Positions 22,001-29,200 of a stretch of DNA of 64,000 nt are shown piece by piece. The notes under the pieces were generated by a model, which was not told the DNA's origin, searched no databases, and worked only from the letters and a program-made list of their open reading frames with translations. Each line of letters starts with the position of its first letter. Within the stretch, counting starts at the first letter, position 1. The DNA comes from Lumbricus rubellus (Eukaryota > Annelida > Clitellata > Crassiclitellata > Lumbricidae): NCBI GenBank assembly GCA_945859605.1, contig OX243827.1, positions 7,881,926 to 7,945,925 of the forward strand, written 5' to 3'. The position numbers and the translations under genes are program-made.

Positions 22001-24520
22001 TCTTTTGATTCAAGCATGTGTCCAAATTGTGGCTGCAAGTTAAAATCCAAGCTGTGCTGGCTAACATGGTACAAGAAATTCAGAGTCACAAGCTCTGATT
22101 AAATCTCCAATTCTGCTAAATAGAATGTCTTTGATTGACAATTTACAATTTTAGAGAATTAAATGCCTTCAGTAGATACTCTCATTGTGTAAAGCAACAG
22201 AATTTTTTTTTTTTTAATTTAAATTTTTTTATTTTATTTTACTTCTTAAGAAGCTCAACAGTGCTCAGTACTAAACAACTTTTTGTAGCTTGGACTTCTC
22301 TTGCAGTCATTAAGGTATTTTATTGTTGTAAATTCATTAGGGCATTGTATAATTGTGAATTCTCTGTACAAGAGGCATTGCGATGTCTGGAGGTGATGTG
22401 GAACATTTCTGCTGAGATGGCAATGGACAGAGACAAATGGAGAAACTGCATTGCCCGATCTGCAACTTTGCATGGGAATGACTAAGGCGTAGGCCGTAGG
22501 GTAAGGTAATTCTCAACACAGTACCCATAGTTAGTCCAGCAAAATTTAAATCTAAGGTTTGTACACAATCTGATTTTTGAGCAGACTTCCATCAACTCAA
22601 TTCAGTACGATTGCCGATACTAATTTTGGGCCTGACATCTAAACATACAAAATAGATCTATATGTATGCCTTCTTAGAACATGTCAGCCCATGATGCTGC
22701 AACAATTCCAGCAGACAATCTGGCAAGCTAAACAACTGCAACAAATTTTAAGATCAAATGACATGACAATAATTCAACAGGAAACCCACCTGCTTATAAA
22801 GGCGTATACATGCAAAATATTCACATTAGATCATAATACACTGACACTTCTTTAGGCAAGCTCTAGTTTTAAGTCCCATCTAAGTAGAATAAAGTCATGC
22901 TTAGGGCCATCCAAATAGTACGCATGCAAAAAGATCGTATTTTCAATGGCATCAAATTACAATACAAATTAATGACATAAAGTAACTTAAACACGAAATT
23001 TTAAGAAAGCTACTCCAACAGAGATTGCAACTGTAAATGTAATCTGACATTTCAAGAATAAAATTCATCAGCAGTAAAATCATCAGTGATGCTAAAATAC
23101 AAGATCGCAACAAAATGTGCAAAATGTTGATACCTGTTTGATTTTTAGAATTTTCTGTATAATAGGAATTGCATAGGCAGCAGTCTTTCCGGAGCCGGTA
23201 CGCGCTCGGGCAAGAATATCCTTCCCTCGCAAAGCCCTTGGAATGGCAGCATTCTGAATGGGTGTTGGTTTTGACCAGCCAAGCTTAGCAATTGCCTGTC
23301 AATAAAACAAAACTGTGTTCGTACAGTTGTAAAAAGTCAAAATTCTTAATGCATCAGTACATTGATCAAATTAATCTAAAAAGGACATGAACCAAAGCAA
23401 AGCAATGTATGTTGAACTGTCAAAAATTGCACATGTAACTTGGAAGTCATCTTTTTCTCAATGTCTTGTGGACAACATGGCCATTGTTCACGGAATTTCT
23501 TTATGTTGGCAGATTAGTTCTTCATATGTCGAATGTGTATAATAATACTCATATAAGAGAATATAATGTTCATTGCTCAAACTCCTATGTGCACGAGTTG
23601 CTGTTTTAGAGTAATTTCTTAAGTCTGTTTTGAAATAGGCTGTGACTAGCGGACCGCCAGGCGGCCCTCGAATTTCAAATACTAGCGGACCGCCAGTGGC
23701 GGCCGTCCAATACGGAATACTAGCGGACCGCCAGACAATATGGCTGCCAACGAATGCAATAAAATTAGAGCGGGACGTATCGACGATTGTTCATCAGTTC
23801 AGCTTCAATTTCAGCAGAATGGCTGCACTAACCCTAAAACTAACCCTAACCAACCCTCACGACGCCTAACTTGAGCCCTAACTGACCCTCACGCTTTGCA
23901 TGTTGGGATGAGTGGTATAATTTGGGACCACTGTTGACAGGATTATCAAATTCTATTTACACCAAAATTTATCTTCGTTAATCAAACTTCTATTTATACT
24001 ACGGTATATATCATCTAAATGGTTTCTCGTTTCCCTTCTCCTTGTTTCTATAATTTTTTGTCCGACATAAAACAAACTATCGGCAACTGCCGCCATTGTA
24101 ACAATATTCAAGAATCAAGACTCGTTACTCATGTGACAGGTTACACGTGACTGGCGGTCCGCTAGTAATTTAAATTGGACGGCCGCCTGGCGGTCCGCTA
24201 GTCACTTCGTTTGAAATATGTACAATCAGATACAACTGAGAAAGGGCTCGGCGTTATCAGTTCAATATAAACTAACTAGTCAACATGTCTGTATTCAAAT
24301 GGCACTCTAATTAATTATTCAATAAAAAAAGTCAAAGGACAAATATCAATTTCACACAACAACGTCTCTGCTTGATTTAACCCTCGAAGACCACGTGCCT
24401 AATTCTCCGTAAAACATAGTGGCTGTGAGATTATCAAACTACTGAAACCTTTAAGATTCTGTCATCCAGGCCCATTTCATGAAATTCAAGCTCATCTTCA
24501 TCGTTGTCAACACTTGCCAT
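4413..24520 (-). CDS. DDX56: DDX56-type nucleolar DEAD-box RNA helicase (17 coding exons, complete)
   Basis: ATP-dependent RNA helicase of the DDX56/Dbp9 family, which acts in the nucleolus in pre-60S ribosome assembly. Coding exons, 5' to 3' on the minus strand: 24520-24449, 23295-23134, 21972-21892, 21473-21403, 21000-20830, 19870-19780, 19172-19105, 16998-16894, 16279-16208, 14682-14569, 14191-14072, 13496-13396, 8032-7968, 6918-6829, 6092-5987, 5327-5212, 4481-4413. They total 1,674 nt (557 aa plus TGA). All introns have GT/AG ends and all phases agree. Motifs by residue: Q-motif region 13-43, Walker A ARTGSGKT 55-62, Ia PTKEL 92-96, GTPCR 141-145, DEAD 167-170, SAT 198-200, FVNTVDR in exon 8, SRGIDF 347-352, HRVGRTAR 372-379. 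A family-specific C-terminal region includes [11 protein letters not shown] and a basic [15 protein letters not shown] tail, a likely nucleolar signal. Length is close to the human protein (547 aa from memory). Intron 12 (about 5.4 kb) is inflated by a LINE. The start is the first ATG of the exon beginning [10 protein letters not shown]. Confidence 0.95.
6180..6380 (+). pseudogene. Non-LTR retrotransposon ORF2 C-terminal relic
   Basis: A plus-strand frame encodes [16 protein letters not shown], then [10 protein letters not shown] and an ADMHGKD end before TAA. This matches the usual arginine-rich C-terminus of RTE/Jockey-type reverse transcriptases (GRPKKNWRDTV...DLRRMGVTWEEAQELAQDR). Only about 60 residues remain, in DDX56 intron 14. 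It ends some 20 bp from snoRNA copy 1 and is opposite to it in strand. Confidence 0.65.
6401..6533 (-). ncRNA. H/ACA snoRNA, copy 1 (DDX56 intron 14)
   Basis: Read on the minus strand (host sense), this 133-nt unit has the hairpin-H-hairpin-ACA plan. The 5' hairpin has an 8-bp outer stem GGGCCGGU/ACCGGCCC and an 8-bp inner stem ACAAGCAA/UUGUUUGU-type, separated by an internal loop that would be a pseudouridylation pocket. It is followed directly by an H box ACAUCA. In this copy the next base is A, then GUGUUGC. The 3' hairpin has CUGA/UCAG and UUGAG/CUCAA stems, then GCAA and an ACA box with three bases after it. Five other introns or intron positions carry paralogues. Structure was judged by eye, without folding software. 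Confidence 0.78.
6953..7205. mobile_element. Short retroposon-like insert with 16-bp flanking repeat (DDX56 intron 13)
   Basis: Starts CAAGGCCGTAGCTAGGGGG and ends AAATAAAATCCTGGCT. The flanks ACAGAATGAATTATCA and ACAGAATGAATTACCA (one mismatch) look like a 16-bp target duplication, longer than for most DNA transposons. The interior includes ACTAAAAAAGTCATCAACTT, akin to the module in other repeats of the window. Confidence 0.5.
7560..7795 (+). mobile_element. tRNA-derived SINE (DDX56 intron 13)
   Basis: The head GGGGCACGGCGGTGGAGTGG (A-box-like) is followed by a B box GGTTTGAATCC. The body holds TTCACTCACAATTGCTC and CGGCGTGAAACTC, and the tail GGAGCACTTCTGAGTAGA...CTTGAAGCGGCGCTATAACA ends in ACATACATAC repeats. 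Five further copies occur in the window. The tail is shared with the local LINE, so the LINE probably supplies its mobility in trans. Confidence 0.75.
8436..8568 (-). ncRNA. H/ACA snoRNA, copy 2 (DDX56 intron 12)
   Basis: This 133-nt paralogue of the intron-14 copy lies on the host strand. The outer stem GGGCCGGU/ACCGGCCC is perfect, the H box is ACAUCA, the 3' hairpin keeps UUGAG/CUCAA, and the end is GAACAAAU (ACA plus AAU). Inner-stem base changes relative to copy 1 (ACAAUCAA on the 5' side) weaken one pair. Homology with copies 3 and 5 continues about 70 nt upstream of the snoRNA 5' end, so duplication carried flanking intron sequence. Confidence 0.76.
8648..8860 (-). mobile_element. tRNA-derived SINE (DDX56 intron 12)
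   Basis: Minus-strand copy of the same family: head AAGGGGCGAAGTAGTGTAGG, B box GGGTTCGAATCCACC, body CACTTGCAATTGCTAATGC and a shortened tail around GAGCACCACTGAGTAGAC. It is diverged and lacks a long repeat tail. It lies between snoRNA copy 2 and copy 3, so it sits on the segment separating two duplicates. Confidence 0.65.
9120..9252 (-). ncRNA. H/ACA snoRNA, copy 3 (DDX56 intron 12)
   Basis: This 133-nt paralogue lies 0.55 kb from copy 2 in the same intron. A G-to-A change on the plus strand turns one C-G pair of the outer stem into G-U (GGGCCGGU with ACUGGCCC), so pairing is kept. H box ACAUCA and a GCAAACAAAU end are present. Two H/ACA RNAs in one intron is unusual because exonucleolytic release normally gives one per intron; copy 4 makes three in this intron. 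Confidence 0.76.
9373..9442. mobile_element. piggyBac-like MITE, copy a (DDX56 intron 12)
   Basis: A 62-bp palindromic element with TTAA on both sides. The termini CCCTTTAATGCCGGAGG and TTGGCATTAAAGGG are inverted repeats, and the centre reads TATAGGATTTCCCATACC. TTAA target duplications with CCC-starting termini are the signature of the piggyBac superfamily. No transposase can be encoded. Confidence 0.72.
10133..10261 (-). ncRNA. H/ACA snoRNA, copy 4, divergent 5' domain (DDX56 intron 12)
   Basis: This 129-nt member has a largely different 5' hairpin (outer stem GGGCU/AGCCC, inner UGCAA/UUGCA), an H box that fits ANANNA (AAAAUA), and a 3' hairpin nearly identical to the other copies (CUGAAUUGAG with CUCAAAAAUCAG, written here with GUUCAAAAAUCAG). 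It ends GCAAACAACU, with ACA and three bases. Retained structure over changed sequence supports a functional RNA. The LINE insertion begins about 100 bp beyond it. Confidence 0.72.
10362..13262 (+). mobile_element. Non-LTR retrotransposon (CR1/L2-like group), 5'-truncated, in DDX56 intron 12
   Basis: The element is antisense to the host gene. It begins inside the endonuclease coding region, with no 5' UTR and no ORF1, and runs uninterrupted to a short 3' tail after the stop. The tail contains the motif GAGCGCTTCTGAGTAGA, then CTTGAAGAGGCGCTATA, and ends in ATGAAT-type repeats. The same tail occurs on nearby SINEs and on several LINE fragments. The lack of any stop or frameshift over 2.85 kb suggests a recent insertion. 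The left and right borders are estimated from where coding and tail sequence stop. Confidence 0.85.
10365..13220 (+). CDS. LINE ORF2 polyprotein: APE-type endonuclease plus reverse transcriptase (N-terminally truncated)
   Basis: An open frame of 951 codons with an APE/EEP endonuclease domain (TESWH near residue 29, GDLNLH near 145, SDHG near 210) and a reverse transcriptase: [39 protein letters not shown] near 569 (catalytic Asp), [10 protein letters not shown], and YADD at 660-663. The sequence style is that of CR1/L2/Crack-like elements of the Jockey supergroup. There is no ATG at the start: the frame opens after a TAA with TTG, and the first recognisable endonuclease motif (RSIRKK) lies almost at once. 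The copy therefore lost its true start. The C-terminal region is the usual LINE tail domain. Confidence 0.88.
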   Translation: MISIRSIRKKYVAVADTIVSSDLDLLLITESWHRSSLDVAIRRSSPPGYAFVDSPRPGADPDEDSRGGGIVVIHRDTLPVRRITIPVLPATFEVLAVSVSSPRGPLTVITIYRPGSTPPTPAFFEEFTSLLEQFALYNTQIVIAGDLNLHLEDPTLPAVVEFGAIMEQFGLTQHVDEPTHKDGGWLDVFITRDDTSLIDLNIDPPIVGLSDHGLVVATVPFLHDAPFSVVREVRSWRKLDRLAFRQALLNIPAIADPSSLSDASVDEYETSMTTLVNNLLPSHPAKMRRSGLTPWFDAECRALRRQARRRERLYRRSKSPTDRADWVKFVREMHRRYREKETLYWEHKIIHHSKEPRKLWATFNDLLGRSHPGSRPATPLFTAGEYLDVFTSKVRSVREGTAGSPPPEFPTTECSLSALTPITSEELKRMILASAPKTCDLDPLPSFLLQEFIDVFLPFLTVLCNRSLQEGVLPSSQKKSILVPVPKREGLDLSDPSNFRPIANVSFISKLIEKIVASQLTAYLDVNNLLPIFQSGFRKGHSTETLLVRLLSDIYGAIDRSQVTLLALFDVSAAFDTVDHHILHKRLSTSFGLSGNFLDWLGSFLHDRSFSVVYGSARTPWVPAPFGLPQGSVLGPLLYIIYTADLGSLLAASSVLSQSYADDLQAYLHCSALAATSTVRVMSRAMEALEAWMSSNRLRLNSSKTQFIWFGTRQQLAKIDLEVLAQEFPQFTFSSSVRDLGVTLDQELTFTRHINLLCRSCYYQLRQLRVVLRSLTFSAALTLIHSFVVSRLDYCSALYVGLPVTRVGCLDRVLRSAARLVGRIPKFGHVTDYMRDVLHWLPFSQRVTYRISSLVWCCLAGVAPVYLQELCCSTLSVQRRGSLRSSKQAELLVPRSRTSIAQRRAFSVVGPATWNGLPVELRLIPRAFETTFYSALKTVLFSRGWVGSASE
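14738..15228. mobile_element. hAT-type nonautonomous element with 8-bp target duplication (DDX56 intron 9)
   Basis: The ends are CAGGGCCGTTTAA and TTAAAACGGCTCTG, inverted, with a CCTAGGCAC submotif inside each end. GGCACAGC is duplicated exactly at 14730-14737 and 15229-15236. An 8-bp duplication and CAG...CTG termini are typical of hAT elements. The interior is A/T-rich with no transposase frame. Confidence 0.75.
15229..15461 (+). mobile_element. tRNA-derived SINE, interrupted by a hAT MITE (DDX56 intron 9)
   Basis: Family head GGTGGTGTAGTGG, B box GGTTTGAATCCACC, and tail GCGCCTCTACGTAGAGAGAGC...GGGGCGCTATAAA with an (ACAA)n end. The first nine bases of the SINE (GGGCACAGC region, 14729-14737) are separated from the rest by a 491-bp element carrying a GGCACAGC target duplication. 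The hAT element therefore inserted into the SINE after the SINE landed here. Confidence 0.75.
15971..16043. mobile_element. piggyBac-like MITE, copy b (DDX56 intron 9)
   Basis: TTAA, CCCTTTAATGCCG, GGTATAGGATTTCCCATACC, a CGACATTAAAGGA end, TTAA. Same orientation as copy a. It is inserted in an older SINE-like repeat, whose halves flank it at about 15900-15970 and 16044-16150. Confidence 0.72.
17088..17220 (-). ncRNA. H/ACA snoRNA, copy 5 (DDX56 intron 7)
   Basis: This 133-nt copy is very close to copy 3, and the similarity extends roughly 100 nt past the snoRNA on its 5' side, including TGAATCTGAGG-type flank. Outer stem GGGCCGG/CCGGCCC, H box ACAUCA, 3' hairpin and ACAAAU end are all kept. 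It lies just upstream of exon 8 in host orientation: its 3' end is about 90 nt from the exon-8 acceptor, a spacing common for intronic snoRNAs. Confidence 0.77.
17795..19005 (-). mobile_element. Tc1/mariner-superfamily element, long terminal inverted repeats (DDX56 intron 7)
   Basis: The element starts CACCGTGATTCAAAAAAAAC and ends with its inverse; TA lies at both borders. The inverted repeats run about 280-360 bp each and are themselves built of two related units, each with a CTAATACCTGATAATATATC-like and a TTTTCCAACTATTTAGAGAA-like block. The middle keeps a broken transposase on the minus strand. A TA microsatellite has grown from the right border. Confidence 0.78.
18110..18470 (-). pseudogene. 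mariner transposase C-terminal relic
   Basis: Minus-strand translation shows the mariner block [13 protein letters not shown], then TPDFVSP and [15 protein letters not shown] (the PNSPDLNPxDY motif leading to the third catalytic acidic residue). A degenerate LRACxxAxGGHFE-like end lies near 18130. It contains several stops. The N-terminal two thirds of the transposase are missing. Confidence 0.7.
19563..19633. mobile_element. piggyBac-like MITE, copy c (DDX56 intron 6)
   Basis: TTAA-flanked copy in the opposite orientation to the others: after CCCTTTAATGCCG comes AGATGGTAGTAAATGGTATGG, the reverse complement of the right half of copies a and b, and the end is CCGGCATTAAAGGG. Its 16-nt termini are perfect inverted repeats of each other apart from one base. 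Confidence 0.72.
20380..20504 (-). ncRNA. Candidate divergent H/ACA-like RNA with AUA box (DDX56 intron 5)
   Basis: On the host strand there is an outer stem UGGCCUU/AAGGCCA, an inner CAGA/UCUG, an H box AAAUCA directly after, and then a second hairpin with CGUC/GACG outside and GACUGAAAC/GUUUCGGUU inside. An AUA lies 15 nt below the top of the second internal loop, within the 14-16 nt rule for ACA boxes. The pocket strand GUGCUGAA resembles GUACUGAA in the six clearer copies. It could be an old paralogue or chance folding. Confidence 0.45.
20550..20770 (+). mobile_element. tRNA-derived SINE (DDX56 intron 5)
   Basis: B box GGGTTTGAATCCACCA, body TCCTTCACTCGCAATTACTC, and tail GGAGCACCTCTGAGTATA...CTTGAAGAGGTGCAACAACA. 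The head is degenerate (ATGCGGTGGTGCAAG), and the 3' repeats are short. It lies about 60 bp upstream of exon 5 on the plus coordinate scale, close to the splice donor. Confidence 0.65.
21285..21355. mobile_element. piggyBac-like MITE, copy d (DDX56 intron 4)
   Basis: TTAA-flanked copy starting CCCTTTATTGCCGGAGAG, with the shared centre TATAGGATTTCCCATACC and end CGACATTAAAGAG. One substitution in each terminus shows it is not the youngest copy. Confidence 0.7.
22370..22485 (+). pseudogene. Non-LTR retrotransposon ORF2 C-terminal relic
   Basis: The tail of a plus-strand frame reads [15 protein letters not shown], then HGND and a stop. It is related to the relic at 6.2-6.4 kb ([20 protein letters not shown]). 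It lies in DDX56 intron 2, about 70 bp from snoRNA copy 6, again in opposite orientation. The more N-terminal part of the open frame is low-complexity T-rich sequence and not coding. Confidence 0.5.
22557..22690 (-). ncRNA. H/ACA snoRNA, copy 6, divergent 5' domain (DDX56 intron 2)
   Basis: This 134-nt member has a 5' hairpin with stem GGGC-UGACAU/AUGUCA-GGCCC and inner AUACAUA/UGUAUGU, unrelated in loop sequence to copies 1-3. The H box is AAAUUA. The 3' hairpin is the conserved one (CUGAAUUGAG, CUCAAAAAUCAGAUUG). The end is GUACAAAC, with ACA and three bases. The 5' domain differs while the 3' domain is conserved, as in copy 4. Confidence 0.74.
23638..24209. mobile_element. MULE-like MITE with repeated terminal units (DDX56 intron 1)
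   Basis: Both ends contain GTGACTAGCGGACCGCCAGG in inverted orientation, and the subunit CTAGCGGACCGCCAG recurs three times on the left and twice on the right. TTTGAAATA is directly repeated at 23629-23637 and 24210-24218, a 9-bp target duplication as expected for Mutator-like elements. The interior holds CTAACCCTAACC-type sequence related to a module at 57.0 kb. No coding capacity. Confidence 0.62.
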
Positions 24521-25028
24521 TTTAAGCAAACGCTACACTTTAATATTAAACTGAATAAGAAACTACAATAAATTAGATTGGCGTGAAGCAAGAACCTCAA
24601 CGCAGCTTTAAAAAATGGCGTTCAACATGAGATGCATACTCTATGGTGAAGATTCAACAGATGGCTCTTTAGCGCCATACAACGATTAGTTCGTAATCGT
24701 AGGCTAATCTCCAAATTTCTAAAGCGTCACTCGAAAGCCAAGTGCGGGGCACCAGCTTATTCACGAGCGCTGTGTTGAGTTAAAGGGTTGTCCATATGAT
24801 GATCCGGGTCGGTAGTTCATAGTCTACGTCGTATGTAAAATGCTAAAATAATTTTCGCTTATTCAAAAATCCGGTTAATAGACCGCAACCGGTGACATTA
24901 AGCTATAGGCTAGGCCTACAATTATGCTGTTATCTTAACTAACATCAATCTTAACTACTAATAGAACAGACAGCCTGCTGGCGAATTCTCTCGTTCTGGG
25001 CTGTTTAAATCAATGCAACATGTCGAAC

Positions 25029-25160
25029 ATAGGGCCTACGCATGTTTTGATTAAGAGAAAATGGGAGAAATAAAATTTATGCAATGGTGAGTGGTCAAGA
25101 GGAAATAGAAAACTAAGTCTGAGTTCTAACTTCTAATTTAAATATTCTGAGAGGAACAGC
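25029..25160 (+). repeat. Direct repeat pair, first unit
   Basis: ATAGGGCCTACGCATGTT to TCTGAGAGGAACAG. The second unit is at 26157-26294, about 90 percent alike by eye, with a small insertion (GTCACTGGTCAATAGG). It lies in the DDX56 upstream region. Confidence 0.75.
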
Positions 25161-25264
25161 ATAGTTTTGATTCAAGAAATATTCTGAATTTCGATCGTGC
25201 GCATATTTGTTAGTTCAATAGATTCGCTAGGTGGCGACACGAACCTCCATTGGACCACTCTTTG

Positions 25265-25493
25265 TGGGGCGCGGTGGACCCGGTGGTGTAGTGGTGGCGT
25301 CGTTGCCTTGGAGCGGAAGGTTCGAGGTTCGAATCCATCTCGCCACGTAAGAACCTTGGGCAAGTCCATCGCTCACAATTGCTCAGCGCTTCGGCGTGAA
25401 ACTCCGATGCAGTGTCCACTCTGCATTCGGGAGCGCCTCTGGTTAGAGAGATTGAAAGGGCGCTATAACAAATGCACATACAAACAAACTCTT
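25265..25493 (+). mobile_element. tRNA-derived SINE upstream of DDX56
   Basis: The best-preserved head in the window: GGGGCGCGGTGGACCCGGTG, then TAGTGGTGGCGTCGTTGCC, B box GGTTCGAATCC, body CTCACAATTGCTCAGCGC, and tail GGGAGCGCCTCTGGTTAGAG...GGGCGCTATAACAAATGC with (ACAA)n. It sits 0.75 kb beyond the DDX56 start codon, between two copies of a 130-bp duplicated segment. Confidence 0.75.
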
Positions 25494-26132
25494 ATTATAG
25501 ACTCAACGCAGCGCTCATTAATAAATTGTTGCCTCGCCCTTGGCTTTTGAATGGCGCTTCATATAGGCCTATTAGAAGTTTAGAGACTACGATTACGATT
25601 ACGAATCAAATTTTTCCCGCCAACTTCCATTTTCTCGCCTATTTTAGTAGGCCTACTTTCCCCCCAAAGATGTCTAGACTCTGTCCATTTCACTAACTTT
25701 AGGCCTACCTCTTTCGTTTTATGGCATATCCGGGTCAATGTCGAGTCGATAACAGTCGACAATAATAATAATTATTAATATTAGGCCTATCCATCGACAT
25801 TTTGGATACGAAGCTCCGACGAGTATCAATGTCCACGATAATATTTTTGTTATATCAGCTATGGCATGCTACTTCGAAATGTTCGAATTGGTCATCTAGC
25901 ATCAACCAGCGTTTAGCCTAGACCCCCCCCCCCCCGCATTTCGGTTTGAGGGGAGAAACGTCAGTTTTGGGTGTATACGGCAACCGCCCGCTGAGCCACG
26001 TATGTACGACACCCTGTGATGCCCTTTCCACCCACATGCAATTTTTGGGGGGTTTGGGTAGGAATTGTAACACGTTTCATTTTTCTGTGAGGAAATGGTC
26101 CGTATTTACATGCATGTATGCAACACCTCGAG

Positions 26133-26294
26133 AAGTGTAGCGTTTGCTTAAAATGGCATAGGGCCTACGCATGTTATGATTAAGAGAAAATGGGAGAAAT
26201 AAAATTTATCCAGTGGTGAGTGGTCACTGGTCAATAGGAAAGAGGAAACTAAGTCTGAGTTATAACTTCTGATTTAAATATTCTCAGAGGAACA
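26133..26294 (+). repeat. Chimeric duplicate: DDX56 start-codon segment joined to the 130-bp direct repeat
   Basis: Positions 26133-26157 repeat, in opposite orientation, 25 bases spanning the DDX56 5' leader and ATGGCA (minus strand from 24540 to 24516). They join directly to the second copy of the 25029-25160 repeat. It has no open frame beyond a few codons. Confidence 0.7.
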
Positions 26295-26299
26295 GGAAC

Positions 26300-29200
26300 A
26301 ACCCTGCCCAGAGACGTCTAGAATAAACATTGAACACAAACCATGCTTGAGCACAGTGTCACAGTGAGCATTTAAAGCAGCTGACGTATAGCAGTTGTTG
26401 TTAGCTGCATAAACTGCGTATAATAGCCCAAAATGCACCAAATGTCCTGGGCCAAACTTTAGATTTGGAGCCGTTTCTTGGTCATTATTCACGCAAGACT
26501 CAACTGTAAAACACTGCTTGACCTGTATCGCATGAGTTGTGAGCTTTGTAACAAACATAGCCTCTGAGTAACGTATACGAGTATAACTGAAATGATCTAT
26601 ATTTACCTAAGTCTATACCCAGTTATGTACGCGAAGCCCTCGTATGAATTGTATGATTTTATAGGCGACGTGCTGCCTTTGAGGTCTGAAGTACGTTTTA
26701 AAATGGTTGCTGCAGTGAAGGGGCATTTGTAGCGGTGCTCTCCCTAAAGACCCTCGTTGGACACTTAACCACGCCAAATGATTTAGACAAGTTGGGCACG
26801 AACATCGATATCCACACCGGCAGACGGTCAGAGGACTGTGACGACTGAGAGGTAGACCTCTTCACCAAATTATTAGTCTATGTATGTAGTTTAGATTACA
26901 TTTGGCCCCAATCGTCATATATAATCTAAGTCTTACAGCCCTCTTGACATACGTAGTCTGTGTATTACAGATATTTAAATAAACCTGATGTCACATAGTA
27001 CTCAAGCACTTGAGCTGCGCATGACAATTGCTATTGGACGATTATATTGGGCGAGTATACAGAAGGCGGTAACAGTCGTTAGATGTCGTATTACCTTCGT
27101 CACTTGTGTCCACACGAAAGCTTTCGTGTTGCGTCTATCAATATCCGAACTCTCCTCTGCTTGAGAGCGCCGACTAGTGGTGGCGCTTGACCCCAGTTTA
27201 ACCTCCGCCATGAGCGTGTATAAATTATTTATGAATTATTGTTTGGCGTTTCTTTGCGTGCGATTGCATGCATGCTATGCTGTGTGCCATGGCTGCACGG
27301 AATGGGGCTTTTGTAACACGTGTGCGGTTGGGTTAACGAAGTGTGTGTACATGTGATTGGGTTTATGTAGTGTGTGAATGGGTTTATACGCATGATATTG
27401 TCTCCAATGGTGTCACAGTGCCTCCTTTGTTGCATTTATGTACTCCATGTACATACTATATATTAGCAAAGATATTAGAGTATTTGATATTAGCTTGAAG
27501 GGGCGCTATAGCAAATGCGAGAAATAAATGAATGAAATCAAATAAAATGTACATAACTATAGTCTAGTCCTACTATTTGGGCATATATATATATATATAT
27601 ACACACAAATCGCATTAAAATCACAAATATAATTTTTATTCCCAGGATTGATCTTCCACCCGCATTCTCTCTCTGTCTCTCTGTCTCTCTGGCTCTGTCT
27701 GTCTGTGTGTCTCTCTCTCACTCTCTCTATATATGTAATATATATATATATTTAATATATATAATTATATGCAACGAGTTCACTAACCATAATACAGGGT
27801 TGGTGAAAGACGATACGGTAATGGAGGCAACTGTCCGTATTATGCTGAGATGTATGGCAAATTGAGTTGCCATAGCAAGTCTTCATAGTTCATACCAAAT
27901 GGTGGTTAACTAATTATAATTATATAATTATATATATGCTATATATATATATCTTATGGGATTGCTCTTCTCTTCTACTACTTCTTAGCATATATATATA
28001 CATGTATATATATATATATATATGCTATTGATGGGTATGAGATTGTATACGCTTAAAAATCGTTATTCTTATATAAGCTTATAGGCTGCCTTGCATACTT
28101 CTTAACATTGTATTTGTAGTAGGCCTATATGTAAATATCGACGTATACAGTTCCTAATCTCAGACCTGTAGGCCTGCGTTGTTGGCCATCATAGATGCTT
28201 AGATTCGTGTCCGTAATATACGCCAAGAGAGCATTGATGCCATCGGTGTTCTATAAGCTTAGTATAGAAGAGATCGCGACCAATCGTTGAATGGAATTGG
28301 CTGACTGTGTATACCAGCGGTTCCCAACCCGTGGCCCGCGGGCCAAAAGTGGCCCGCCTGGCATTAAGAAATGGCCCTCCCCTATCAAAGAATTGACAAA
28401 AATATATGAAAAAATTGACAATTTGGAGAGGACAGAACACATAATTATTTCCTTTTACAAATTATTTTATTCTGACGTCAATAAATAACATCAAAACATT
28501 CTATTTTGAATCAATTATAGCAATTTTAGGCCTATATGCTTTTAGTCAATTAAATTCAGCCTTTGGGCCCTCTAATGTCCCTCAACTAAGAAAAAGTGGC
28601 CCTCGTGCCATCCAACTTAGAAAAAGTGGCCCTAGAGTCAAAAAAGGTTGGGAACCACTGGTGTATACACTAGAGAGAGGAGCTGGTCGTTTTAAAATGG
28701 GTCGAGATGTAATTATGCGTGTATCGGGCAGATGTATATAATTTATGCAGCGAAGGGAGAGGGAGAGGGAGGGGAGAGAAGGGAGGGGGTTGGGGGAAGG
28801 GTGTTGCTGCTGTGTTCCTGAGCTTTCGTCGTGGGTGACAAATACGCCGTGAGCTACAAGCTGCTAACGATCCACAATAAGTCCTAATATGATAAAACGG
28901 CCTTTGCTTTGTGCTCGCCTTGCATGCAAGGGTTGTGCGACGCGTGTGGACGGCTACAGCGCATGTCAGGCGATTGGAGGAGGGTATAGCTGGGTAGGGT
29001 GGGTGATGATGACCGCCATGGGAAGGGTGGAGATCATCGGTAGATATGCTTAGGGAGGTATACATAAGGACCGAGGGAAGTAAAGAGGTAAGACGGTAAC
29101 AGAGGGAAGTAGGGAGGTAGGACGGTAACAGAGGTGAATAGCTTCAAGTACGGAGGAAGGGATGGGTAGGGAGGGAGGGATGGAGGGATGTATGGAGGGA

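Noticed and set aside
28670..29065. 131-codon His/Thr/Pro-rich minus frame
   Set aside because: Purine-rich low-complexity DNA on the plus strand explains the composition; no family match recognised.
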